A stretch of 64,000 nt of DNA from a virus. Below the pieces are notes generated by a model. It was given only the letters and a program-made list of their open reading frames with translations, was not told the DNA's origin and made no database searches. The position numbers and the translations under genes are program-made. The DNA lies in IMG/VR virus record IMGVR_UViG_3300018080_005856, positions 1 through 64,000 of that record; one strand, given 5' to 3'. Positions 1-8,900 of this stretch are shown here, in pieces (position 1 is the first letter of the stretch; each line of letters opens with the position of its first letter).

Positions 1-450
1 GTCAAGAATGTTATACAGCTCATACATGATGAAAGGTTATACGCTATTCTTGCCGAAAGATCCTTGGAAAGAGCCAGAGATCTATATTCTGTTGATAAAA
101 TGATCACAGCATGGAGCACTCTATTTAAACAAGTAGTTACAGAACCAAGGGCAAAGAAACAATGGAGCAGCAACAAAACTATAGTAAGAGGTTTCGATGT
201 GTTCTTGGAATCAATAGGAAAACACAGTAGGTTGTTTAGTGACATTGATAATGATGCATGCTATACCATTAGTAAAGTACTTAGGGTAACAAACACAATA
301 CCAAGCTGCTGGTCCGGGACTAATAAAGGTACTCCTGGGCATTATATGAACCATTATGCTAATAACTATAGTTTAAGAGATCAAAAGTTAGAGAGTTGTG
401 TAAACCAAATTAAGGAGCGAGAAGAGAAAAGCAATGAGAAACCCTATTGA
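1..450 (+). CDS. C-terminal part of a family-4-like glycosyltransferase (5' truncated)
   Basis: The frame is open from the first base of the window, so the start lies outside it; a TTG at 64 is internal. The visible beginning (ERSLERARDLYSVDKMI, then TAWSTLFKQV) matches the usual last helix of GT4 glycosyltransferases, which follows the second Rossmann domain. About 90 further residues form an unrecognised C-terminal tail. The gene overlaps the next one by 17 bp and heads the sugar block. The family assignment rests only on the terminal helix pattern, so it is tentative; the coding call itself is firm. Confidence 0.6.
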   Translation, partial: VKNVIQLIHDERLYAILAERSLERARDLYSVDKMITAWSTLFKQVVTEPRAKKQWSSNKTIVRGFDVFLESIGKHSRLFSDIDNDACYTISKVLRVTNTIPSCWSGTNKGTPGHYMNHYANNYSLRDQKLESCVNQIKEREEKSNEKPY

Positions 451-1186
451 TGTCTATATTCAAGAAGCCGAACAGAGGTCAAAATCATATCCCAAAGATA
501 AAGAACTGATGGAAGCTGCCAATGAGTTCAGGATACACACATGCAGAGTAATGTATTCCTATAATCTTACATGGGCAGGAGTTCCTATAATCCAAACTCC
601 GTGGGATATCCAGGCATTTCAGGAACTGGTATGGAAAGTAAAACCAGAGGTTATAATAGAAACAGGAATAGCCTTCGGCGGGTCTCTAATGTTGAGTTCC
701 ACAATGCTGGGACTTCTAGAAGATTGTAGTATTATAACGGAAGGAGTAGTGGTTGGAATAGATATAGATATAAGGGAACACAATAGGATAGCTATAGAGA
801 ATCATCCACTTTCCAAACGTATACATATGATGGAGGGGTCCAGTACTGATCAATCCATATTATCTGAGGTGTCTGATATTGCAAGCGGTAAGAAGACTCT
901 AGTATGCCTGGATAGTAATCATACACATGAACATGTGCTAGAAGAACTAAAATTATACACTCCACTAGTCAGTAAAGAGAGTTACTGCATTGTATATGAT
1001 ACAGGTATTGCTGAAATTCCTGAAGATAAATTACGCCCAAGAGAATGGAATAGACACCGGAACCCAAAGAGTGCGGTGAATGAGTTTCTAACAACTACTT
1101 CTGAGTTTGAAATAGACAGCTCTTTCGATGAGAAATATCTGATCCCGGCCGCTACTGGAGGGTACCTAAGGAGAACCCATGAGTAG
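434..1186 (+). CDS. CmcI/cephalosporin-hydroxylase-type SAM-dependent methyltransferase
   Basis: This 250-residue protein has the hallmarks of the CmcI/RhnM family (Pfam PF04989). These are an early YNLTWAGVPIIQTPWD segment, the SAM-binding loop VIIETGIAFGGSL (about residues 75-87), an acidic strand-end VVGIDIDIR and a later LVCLDSNHTHEHVL (about 155-168) carrying the conserved D and paired H residues. Family members O-methylate sugars or act in secondary metabolism. Next to CDP-sugar and glycosyltransferase genes, sugar O-methylation is the likeliest role (inference). Its stop overlaps the next start by 8 bp, so the genes are probably translated together. Confidence 0.8.
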   Translation: MRNPIDVYIQEAEQRSKSYPKDKELMEAANEFRIHTCRVMYSYNLTWAGVPIIQTPWDIQAFQELVWKVKPEVIIETGIAFGGSLMLSSTMLGLLEDCSIITEGVVVGIDIDIREHNRIAIENHPLSKRIHMMEGSSTDQSILSEVSDIASGKKTLVCLDSNHTHEHVLEELKLYTPLVSKESYCIVYDTGIAEIPEDKLRPREWNRHRNPKSAVNEFLTTTSEFEIDSSFDEKYLIPAATGGYLRRTHE

Positions 1187-1958
1187 GAAATACATTATAG
1201 GAATAACTGCCCTAGATAGGGCACCGAACGAGAACTACATTGAGAACACTCTAAATAATCTTGAACAGTCTGGCGTGTTCCATTCCGACGTGCCTCATGA
1301 GGTCCATATCTTTGATTCAGGAAGCCATAGCTTAGATTACATACCAAAAGCATATGACCTAGAGATACATTCTCCGTTACAAAGCGAGGTAGATAAGATA
1401 AGGGAGATATACAACGATCCTGAGAGAAATCAAATAACCCTGAGACAGAATATGGTTTGCATGGCCGACTATTTCTCCAAAAGCGATGCTGACTTCGCAA
1501 TAATGATGGAGGATGACATAGAAACATGTGGAAGCTTCCTAGAGAGCGTAGATTTGTGGGTAGATAGGAATTTCAAACCACAAAAGGATAAGCTCATGCC
1601 AGTGGTGTCGTTCTTCACCCCTCGTGTTGGAGTACGGGCAGCATTCAGGTCTGGACAATCAGTATGGAGATATCCAGCCCATAAGTATTACGGTAGACAA
1701 TGTACTATGGTTAGAAAGGAGGATTGTGCATCTATAGCAGACTGGTTCATACAATTCTTTAAAGGAAAGAGTGGTGGTCATGATCTGGTATTACAGGGAT
1801 GGATGTTGAATAAATTCAGTAGAAGAACTCATCTATACTCATCTGCTCCGTGTTTTGCACAGCATATAGGGAGGTACTCTTCCTTTGTAGATAGAAAGAA
1901 GACAAGGATAAAGCCAATATCTCATAGTTATCAAGGAAGAGAGTGGAGGTATATTTGA
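1179..1958 (+). CDS. GT-A type glycosyltransferase (MGAT4/GT2-like)
   Basis: This 259-residue protein begins with a strand-rich GT-A pattern (YIIGITALDRAPNENYIENTL). At about residues 108-116 it carries the acidic metal/nucleotide-sugar motif AIMMEDDIE, playing the DxD role. The C-terminal part (HDLVLQGWMLNKF, then FAQHIGRYSS) resembles the acceptor half of MGAT4-like enzymes. The sugar donor cannot be read from sequence, but the neighbouring CDP-sugar genes suggest a deoxy-sugar. The TGA stop shares its last base with the next ATG (TGATG). Confidence 0.7.
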   Translation: MSRKYIIGITALDRAPNENYIENTLNNLEQSGVFHSDVPHEVHIFDSGSHSLDYIPKAYDLEIHSPLQSEVDKIREIYNDPERNQITLRQNMVCMADYFSKSDADFAIMMEDDIETCGSFLESVDLWVDRNFKPQKDKLMPVVSFFTPRVGVRAAFRSGQSVWRYPAHKYYGRQCTMVRKEDCASIADWFIQFFKGKSGGHDLVLQGWMLNKFSRRTHLYSSAPCFAQHIGRYSSFVDRKKTRIKPISHSYQGREWRYI

Positions 1959-2716
1959 TGGGTCAAAACCTAGAAAGAGTAGCAATATGTACTAACGTTA
2001 GGGATACAGCTGAGAAATGCGCAAAGATTTTGTATTCTTCTCTAATAGAATCAGAATATCCTGATCTGCTCACATTGAGTATAGGGTTTTGGTCTGCTTC
2101 TGCCAAAAGGAAGTTCTTACACACAGTAGAGGAATTATCGGCTCAGAAGGGTGAAGGCATTTTACCATCAATCGTAACATCAGTAGTAGATCAGAAAGCA
2201 AGAAACTCTTGCTATTATAATGCTGCGATAGCGAATAATCTTGCAGTGTATGCTACATCAGAATCCATTATATTTTGCCCAGGTGCGGATCATATATTAC
2301 CAAAGAATATAGTCCAGTTATGCAATAAGATCATTTCTGATGGGAAAGTATGGATCCCTCTAGCTTACAGTTTACATAAAGATAAACCTGCTGTTATATC
2401 TGGGGATAACAACGGTCCTAACTCGGGAGCAAACGGATGGTGGAAGAAAGCAGGCTTTGCTCCAGTGGGTATAACTCGGAACGACTATATCAGGATAGGT
2501 GGATGTAATGAACACTTCTCCGAATATGGGGGAGGAGATAACGATATGTTTGCTCGTATAGTAGATGCAGATATAGAGGTATACCAAAGCAGATGTGATG
2601 GCCTATTTCATACTTGGCATGAGCAGGACAAACAATGGAGAGCTAAGAAGAATAGAGGTTGGGGGGATGCTATAAGGAGATCCAAAACCAGAAGGCATAT
2701 GATAAAGGCCATATAG
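1958..2716 (+). CDS. GT2-family glycosyltransferase with GT7C-like end
   Basis: The chosen ATG at 1958 has a GGAGG 9 bp upstream; an ATG at 1943 in frame contains that ribosome site and is less likely. The protein has about 252 residues. The donor motif is FCPGADHI in the DxD position. The C-terminal GGCNEHFSEYGGGDNDMF and FHTWHEQ match the galactosyltransferase-type GT7C signature (GG..E..GGGDND...H). Start and stop are tightly coupled to the upstream glycosyltransferase gene, so the pair probably builds one glycan. Confidence 0.75.
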   Translation: MGQNLERVAICTNVRDTAEKCAKILYSSLIESEYPDLLTLSIGFWSASAKRKFLHTVEELSAQKGEGILPSIVTSVVDQKARNSCYYNAAIANNLAVYATSESIIFCPGADHILPKNIVQLCNKIISDGKVWIPLAYSLHKDKPAVISGDNNGPNSGANGWWKKAGFAPVGITRNDYIRIGGCNEHFSEYGGGDNDMFARIVDADIEVYQSRCDGLFHTWHEQDKQWRAKKNRGWGDAIRRSKTRRHMIKAI

Positions 2717-2729
2717 GAACATATCAGTG

Positions 2730-3512
2730 ATGAACAAGAACAACGTAAAGACTGTAATACTGGCCGGGGGAGGAGGGACAAGGTTAGGAGAACTAACTCA
2801 AACTATTCCAAAACCTATGGTAGAGATTGGGAATCGTCCCATTATATGGCACATAATGAGAACGTATTCCAACTATGGGTTCAGTAGATTCGAGATTTGC
2901 TGTGGGTATAAGGGACATATAATCAAGGAGTATTTTCACAACTATAAAGTAAACACTACTGATTTCACGGTATACACCAAGTACAACTATACTAGCTACT
3001 GTGATTCTTCAGACACTGACTGGACAGTATCTCTGACAGATACTGGGGAAGATACCATGACAGGTGGTAGACTACTTCGCATAAAACAGAAGATATCTGA
3101 TACCTTTATGATGACATATGGCGATGGACTATCTGATATTAATATAGCAGAGTTGCTTGAGTTCCACAAATCACACGGCAAGATAGCCACTGTCACTGCT
3201 GTAAACCCCCCAGGGAGATTTGGTGTTTTGGAGATAGAAAAGGATAAGTCAGTCAGTGCGTTCATAGAGAAACCAAATGACAATCATTGGATAAATGGAG
3301 GGTTCTTTGTTCTAGAACCAGGGGTATTTGATTATATAGACAAAGGAGATTCTACTATATTCGAGCACAATCCTTTGAGAAGACTTGCGGAAGACGGGCA
3401 GCTAAAGGCCTTTAAACACGAAGGGTTTTGGAAACCAATGGATACAATGAAAGACAAGGGGGAGTTACAGTTGCTATGGGAATCGGGAGAGGCACCATGG
3501 AAAGTTTGGTAA
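2730..3512 (+). CDS. rfbF: glucose-1-phosphate cytidylyltransferase
   Basis: The enzyme makes CDP-glucose from CTP and glucose-1-phosphate. The nucleotide-binding signature LAGGGGTRLGELT, with PKPMVEIG after it, opens the protein. It continues with the RfbF-typical FEICCGYKGHIIKEYF, YGDGLSDINI (metal-binding acidic residue) and a late EGFWKPMDTMKDK end. At about 260 residues it matches the family length of roughly 257. A GTG at 2727 is an alternative start. Its last 16 bp overlap the dehydratase gene that uses its product. Confidence 0.95.
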   Translation: MNKNNVKTVILAGGGGTRLGELTQTIPKPMVEIGNRPIIWHIMRTYSNYGFSRFEICCGYKGHIIKEYFHNYKVNTTDFTVYTKYNYTSYCDSSDTDWTVSLTDTGEDTMTGGRLLRIKQKISDTFMMTYGDGLSDINIAELLEFHKSHGKIATVTAVNPPGRFGVLEIEKDKSVSAFIEKPNDNHWINGGFFVLEPGVFDYIDKGDSTIFEHNPLRRLAEDGQLKAFKHEGFWKPMDTMKDKGELQLLWESGEAPWKVW

Positions 3513-4549
3513 ACAGTTTTAAGGGTAAGAAGGTACTCATAACCGGACATACTGGGTTCAAAGGTTCATGGCTAGCCATGTGGTTATTTATGATGGGAGC
3601 CGAGGTAGTTGGATACTCCCTCGAACCAAACACAAGACCAAGCCACTATGAACTCTTACAGTTACCATCTATAATGCGTTCTATTATGGGGGACGTAAGA
3701 GATTTCAGACAACTGTACACTGTTATAGCTGTGGAAAGACCAGACATTGTCTTCCATCTGGCTGCAGAACCGCTTGTAAGAGATGCAATTGATAACCCAA
3801 GAAACACGTTCAGTACTAATATGATGGGTACAGTAAACATATTAGACGCATGCAGGTTAATATACCCGGTTCCACAGGCTATTATAATAGTTACATCAGA
3901 TAAGACGTATCTTAATAAAGAATGGCACTGGGGATATAGAGAGACAGATGAGCTCGGAGGGAAAGATCCGTACGGAGCATCAAAAGGGTGTGCCGATATT
4001 ATAACAGCATCATTCAGAGATACATTCTATGACGGAAAGACTGTTGCATCTGTAAGGGCCGGTAATGTTATCGGCGGGGGAGACTGGTCAAAACACAGGC
4101 TACTTCCTGATATAATGAAGGCAAAGTTTACCAGAGAGCGTATAAACATACACAACCCTGACCATACTCGTCCATGGCAACACGTCTTGGATTGCGTATA
4201 TGGATACCTAATATTAGCACATAGAATATGCTCTGGAGAAGACGACAAGGCTAAGGCCTGGAACTTTGGCCCATCATACTCTAAGCCGTGTACGGTAAGA
4301 GAGATACTGGGCATGACCGGGGGTAAAACCAGCAATATATCTGTGTCCGAAAAGGCCAACAGCAAGGAGAACAGGTTGTTGAGATTGGACAGCTCCATGG
4401 CCAACTCAGAGTTGTCATGGGATTGTTTTTACAATACAGGGGAGGCAGTTGATATCACAACTAAATGGTATAAGAACTACTACGAAAATGGTGATATCAT
4501 TACTGCGGAACAGATAAAGGACTATGTGACACTTAGGTCATTTGAGTAA
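3497..4549 (+). CDS. rfbG: CDP-glucose 4,6-dehydratase
   Basis: This extended short-chain dehydrogenase turns CDP-glucose into CDP-4-keto-6-deoxyglucose. It has an NAD-binding TGHTGFKGSWLA near the start, FHLAAEPLV, the catalytic YGASK (Y and K) and RAGNVIGGGDW, all typical of RfbG. The ATG at 3497 is chosen because GGAGAGG precedes it and family members start directly with WxGKKVLVTGHTGF; the frame stays open upstream to 3428. The 350-residue length fits. With rfbF it completes a two-step CDP-6-deoxyhexose route inside a phage. Confidence 0.95.
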   Translation: MESLVNSFKGKKVLITGHTGFKGSWLAMWLFMMGAEVVGYSLEPNTRPSHYELLQLPSIMRSIMGDVRDFRQLYTVIAVERPDIVFHLAAEPLVRDAIDNPRNTFSTNMMGTVNILDACRLIYPVPQAIIIVTSDKTYLNKEWHWGYRETDELGGKDPYGASKGCADIITASFRDTFYDGKTVASVRAGNVIGGGDWSKHRLLPDIMKAKFTRERINIHNPDHTRPWQHVLDCVYGYLILAHRICSGEDDKAKAWNFGPSYSKPCTVREILGMTGGKTSNISVSEKANSKENRLLRLDSSMANSELSWDCFYNTGEAVDITTKWYKNYYENGDIITAEQIKDYVTLRSFE

Positions 4550-4573
4550 ACTGTCAAAAGGGGGCACTAATTC

Positions 4574-5170
4574 GTGAAATCTTTACTTATACTTGGATTC
4601 AAGAGAAGCTTTTCATCTAAGGTCTATCAAGAGTTGTCGAGGTCCATAAAGGGGATCAAGAAGACGGATGTTAGTGATGGGGAAGTTATAAATAGGAACA
4701 AGAACCTTCCTAGAGAGTACAAATACCCACACTATGCTGTTGCTGAGGATAAGTATGTACTGCATAAGGAAATACTGGATAAGTACTCTGACGGGTATCT
4801 TATTAAAGAGGTGACACAACCCTATACAATACTACGGTACATACAGGAACATCCCGGGAAATACAATGTCATATATATGGACAGAAACCTTGACCATATA
4901 GAGTTTGCATGCAGGAGGAAGGGATGGGGGCTTCCGGTATACCCGGAACTTGTAAGAATGAGAGAAGAGCTATTAAAGGTAGTCAACGGTGTTATAGTAG
5001 TCGACAAGGCCCTTACCAACCCACACCATATATTCACAGTTGTCAGGAACCTGGGGTACGAGGCCCCCACACATGATTATATAACTCCTGAGTTCAAGAG
5101 AATGACCAGTGCTTTCATGGAAAGGTTTGAAGCTGGTAAAGCAGAACTGTATGCTAGCAGGGAAAGATAG
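4574..5170 (+). CDS. unknown protein, possibly sulfotransferase/P-loop-like
   Basis: This 198-residue protein starts at a GTG preceded by AGGGGG. It opens with a hydrophobic strand followed by a serine-rich turn (LLILGFKRSFSSKV). In the middle it has VIYMDRNLDHIEFACRRKGW, a pattern reminiscent of the strand-R-P/D...S/C segment of phage sulfotransferase-like or kinase-like proteins. No classical Walker A (GxxxxGKS/T) is present. It is the last gene of the sugar block before the convergent junction, so a role in decorating the same glycan is possible but not shown. Confidence 0.75.
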   Translation: MKSLLILGFKRSFSSKVYQELSRSIKGIKKTDVSDGEVINRNKNLPREYKYPHYAVAEDKYVLHKEILDKYSDGYLIKEVTQPYTILRYIQEHPGKYNVIYMDRNLDHIEFACRRKGWGLPVYPELVRMREELLKVVNGVIVVDKALTNPHHIFTVVRNLGYEAPTHDYITPEFKRMTSAFMERFEAGKAELYASRER

Positions 5171-5216
5171 TATAGTATATTAGGCTTATGATACCACAAC
5201 GCGTGAAACTTCTATT

Positions 5217-5260
5217 GGCCAGGGTAAAATCCATTTCTCACCCTGGTCAAAAGTTTTCCC
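5217..5260. terminator. convergent-junction hairpin terminator
   Basis: CCAGGGT and ACCCTGG form a 7-bp stem (5219-5246), followed on the + strand by CAAAAGTTTTCC. It sits between the rightward sugar block and the leftward virion block and could stop transcription from the left, perhaps from both sides. Confidence 0.55.
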
Positions 5261-5343
5261 CCTTGAAAACCAAAAGTCGTCTCACACCGAAAACTGAAAT
5301 TGGCCCTATATAGGGTTTATATACAATGTTGAGTAGGTGGTAG

Positions 5344-5649
5344 TTAGCTGGACGATTGATAGTCACGAAGTGAGGCGAATATCTTATGACGCACTATATC
5401 AGTAAATACTTCCTTACTATTTGATAGTTTTGCCCATCCTTGAAAATACCAATCGCCTTCCTCATCTACTGACTCTATTATACCCAGTAGTGTACCGGTG
5501 CCCTCCGCTTCCGCTTCTACGTACGATACTATTTTACTCTCTGGCTTATAATAGTAGAGTATCATTTCCAGGGCGTCCGATATGTCCTGATCTACTGCAA
5601 ATCTTACCTCTAGACCCTTTGTACCCTTAAATACCTTATTTATTACCAT
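5344..5649 (-). CDS. unknown small virion-module protein
   Basis: A 101-residue acidic protein with GGAG ahead of its ATG, the last gene of the leftward virion cluster. A central segment (EAEGTGTLLGIIESVDEEGDW) looks like beta-strands. It follows its upstream neighbour after 1 bp. Position and size suit a neck, baseplate or fibre accessory protein, but no family is recognised. Confidence 0.75.
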   Translation of the reverse strand: MVINKVFKGTKGLEVRFAVDQDISDALEMILYYYKPESKIVSYVEAEAEGTGTLLGIIESVDEEGDWYFQGWAKLSNSKEVFTDIVRHKIFASLRDYQSSS

Positions 5650-5650
5650 A

Positions 5651-5995
5651 TTAATACTCCATGTCCTGAATTATAGTTCTACAGTGTTCTGATAGCCCGG
5701 ATTTGAAACTCAGTTTGTACCTCAGATTGCCGGATAGTTCTATCCCTATAATCATCTCAGAGAACTTCTCTATTTTGTACTCAAGTCCAGAATTGGTGTT
5801 TAACTGGTATACCATCTTTGAGAAGTACTCCAGACGCCTTCCCCTGGCCAGTATTTCCTGTACTGTAGAAAACACATCTATAAGAACAGTTAATACTGCC
5901 GGGTAAACCGTTTCACCTACTTCATATACTTGTCCATATCCCTTGGTTATGATTTTCTGACCACTTCCATATCCCTTTGTTACTATTAGGCTCAT
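5651..5995 (-). CDS. small virion-associated protein with KGYG repeats
   Basis: This 114-residue protein starts MSLIVTKGYGSGQKIITKGYG. The duplicated TKGYG at the N-terminus is a pattern I associate with small phage neck or baseplate accessory proteins. The rest is mixed alpha/beta without a catalytic signature. The start is supported by AAAGGACC. It lies directly behind the 1417-residue structural gene and is probably translated with it. Confidence 0.75.
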   Translation of the reverse strand: MSLIVTKGYGSGQKIITKGYGQVYEVGETVYPAVLTVLIDVFSTVQEILARGRRLEYFSKMVYQLNTNSGLEYKIEKFSEMIIGIELSGNLRYKLSFKSGLSEHCRTIIQDMEY

Positions 5996-8900
5996 TTATA
6001 CTTTGGTCCTTTCGTATGGATCTTCTGTAGTGGCAACACCATCTGCATCGGTAAGATCGTATCTGGCTACTTCGGTAATATTATCCTCATCATAGAATAT
6101 CATCTGATTCGTAGTAGTGTCTATTTTCCACCTTCCTGCTGTCATTTGTCTGAGGAAAGCTACGTTCGTGGATATAGTCCCTACTGTATTTGATACATCT
6201 GATATTTCACCACTTAGGGTAGCTATATCAGAGGATAATTCAGCTCTGGTAGGTGGATCATAGGCTGCTAAAGCGTCGGCAGCGTGTCCCTCTACATTAG
6301 CTTCTATAGCCAGGGCACTAACGTCAGCTTTCCAATCATCCTTACCAGTATAACTATCTAACGCATCATGCAGGTCAGCATCATTTACAGTGATTTCTCC
6401 ACTAGGTTCCCAGGACCCTGCACCATGTGTACCTGATAACTGTGAATCTATATCAGCTGCAGATGGAAGCGCCTGTATCTCTGAATATAAGTCAAAGTTC
6501 GACTCTCTAGTAATAGTTACAGCTCCTCCAGAATTGTCAGTTATTGTGAAGTTTCCTGCCAGACCTATTGTTCCACCAGTACAATTCGCATTTATAGTTA
6601 CTTCACCATGGCCATCTATATGTACAATGTCATCTCCACTCTGGCCCATGTTTTGGAACTCAATGCTCCCTGCCCAGTGTTTCATGTCCAGGTAAGTACT
6701 GCCAACTGCGGCACCAAAGTCTATTACTGGAGGCACAACATCGCTGGCTGCACTGAAGCAACCCTCCAGGATATAGAATGAAGCACTAAGAAGAGTTATA
6801 TCTCCCATTATTGCACATCTACCCATCCCACAACTTTCAAGGGATGAGTCAAACATCTTGCAGTCCATAAACCTGGCGTTGGTGCCAGTAGCCTCTCCGC
6901 TTATTGCAGGACCTTCAAAGTACGTGTATGCTATGCTCTGTCCATTTAGATCTATAGATGACTCAGGGCCATAGAAGGAGAACTCATCTGCAGAGTCATC
7001 AAGAGTAATGCTTGTTGCACCTGCCAGGTTAAATGAGTGCAGGTCAATATTGTCTGATATAGACATAGCATCTGCCCAAGTAGTAACAGGATTATCAGCC
7101 ACACCATTTATAAATGTAGTGGTACCGCTTGTACCATTCGTAGCATCTATCCATATCCTTCCTAAAGCATATCCTACGCTTCTATTAACTACAGCATAGC
7201 TTACATATATCTGGTCAACATAAAGTGCCGCTGCGGCATCCAGAGATGCATTGTAGAATCTCACTCTGACCTTTCCCTCATTAGCGCCGGTTCCGACATG
7301 ACTTGTAAATAGAGTGAAGGTATCGCTTCTATCAGCTGTGTTTATAACCCCAGCTATAGTACCTATCTGGGTCCATGATGCCCCTGTCCAGTTGTATGCA
7401 TATACAGTTATACTATTTCCAGCTGGTGGTGATTCTTGCAACCTCCCGGTCCACGTCACTGATGTGGGAACACCATCACCCCCGACAGTAAACTCATAGT
7501 ATAGTTCTATAGTGGTTGGACTAGCACCCGGAGTATCTATTCTGTGATATGTTCCGTCAAGGGCCGCCGTAGATGTATAACTATTTGTCTCAGTCCCAGT
7601 GGTGACTACAGCACTAGTGGCTGAAGTATTTATTGCAGCCCCTGTAATAGCTAAAGCATCAAGCTGGGACTGTTTTGCTGGGGCGTTTGGATCAGTATAT
7701 CCAGTACCATCGTACGTATCTTCGAAGTTTGTTACTGGGGTTACATTGTTGTTTATCCTGACAAGATTAACATCTATGGGCTCTACTAACTCGTCTATAA
7801 TATAGCCGGCAGTCCCTTCAGTTTCGTACTGACTCATATCCTGGTTGAATATGTTATAGGGAAGCAAGTGATTATCTAAAGTATCCACTGACCCAGAGTT
7901 TGTTAATGTTCCAATACCACCAACGTGAACTATTCCTCCAGAACAGGTGACATCCAGGTATGTATCACCTCCTGTTCCTGTTCTATACAATCTCTTACCT
8001 GTGGACAGCCCGCTTATCTGTACGTTCCCCTCTATTCCGGCCATCGTGAGAAGACTAGCACCATTGACATCTATGGTAACATCATCTACTCCAGACATGA
8101 GACCACCAAGGAACCCTACTACTTCTCCGTCAGCTAAGCTGTAATCTCCCTGCATAGCACAATCAAGAAAGTATCCATCCAGATCGGTTATACTCCACAT
8201 GTTACAGTTTATGGCATTTATCTTTCCATTACATACTCCACTAAGAGTACACATTTCAAACATGGTTTCATCAACGTCCTGCCCATTCAAGTTGACAATA
8301 CACTCGTTAGCTCCAGCCATTCCTATGAACTTCCATGCTGCGTATTCCTGATCTAGAGATATTGCCCCCTTAAATGTAATTGATGACAGCCCCCATGTGT
8401 CAGCTATAGTTCTTGCATCTGAAATATTACTGACTGGCTGGAATGGTGTACCGGTTGGATAGGTGGTACCGGCTGTCCCACTATCAGCATCCAACCATAC
8501 ATTTGAGTTGAACGCAGTCATAGCAATTGTGTGACCGGCCGTACCAGCTGTGGTGTACTGAGATATACTCTCATTATATACAGAGTATGGTACTAGATAA
8601 TTATAGTTTATAAACCCAGCACCGCTATTGTCTGTGAGTATTCCATTACCTACAAAGAATCCTATTCCTGCCAGTACAGAAGATTCTAGGGTAAACATAC
8701 CATCTCCTATTACGGAGATTATCCCCCCAAGCATGTTCCTGAAGGAAAGATTGCCGTTGAATCTTCCCATACCCACAAGTTGTGCGCCGTTCTGACAGTC
8801 AATAACTGAATCAAGACCACCAGCCATACAATCTGTACTATACACACTTGTGGCAGTAGGATCCAAGGTACAGGTACCTGCGAAGTTACTGTTAACGAAC

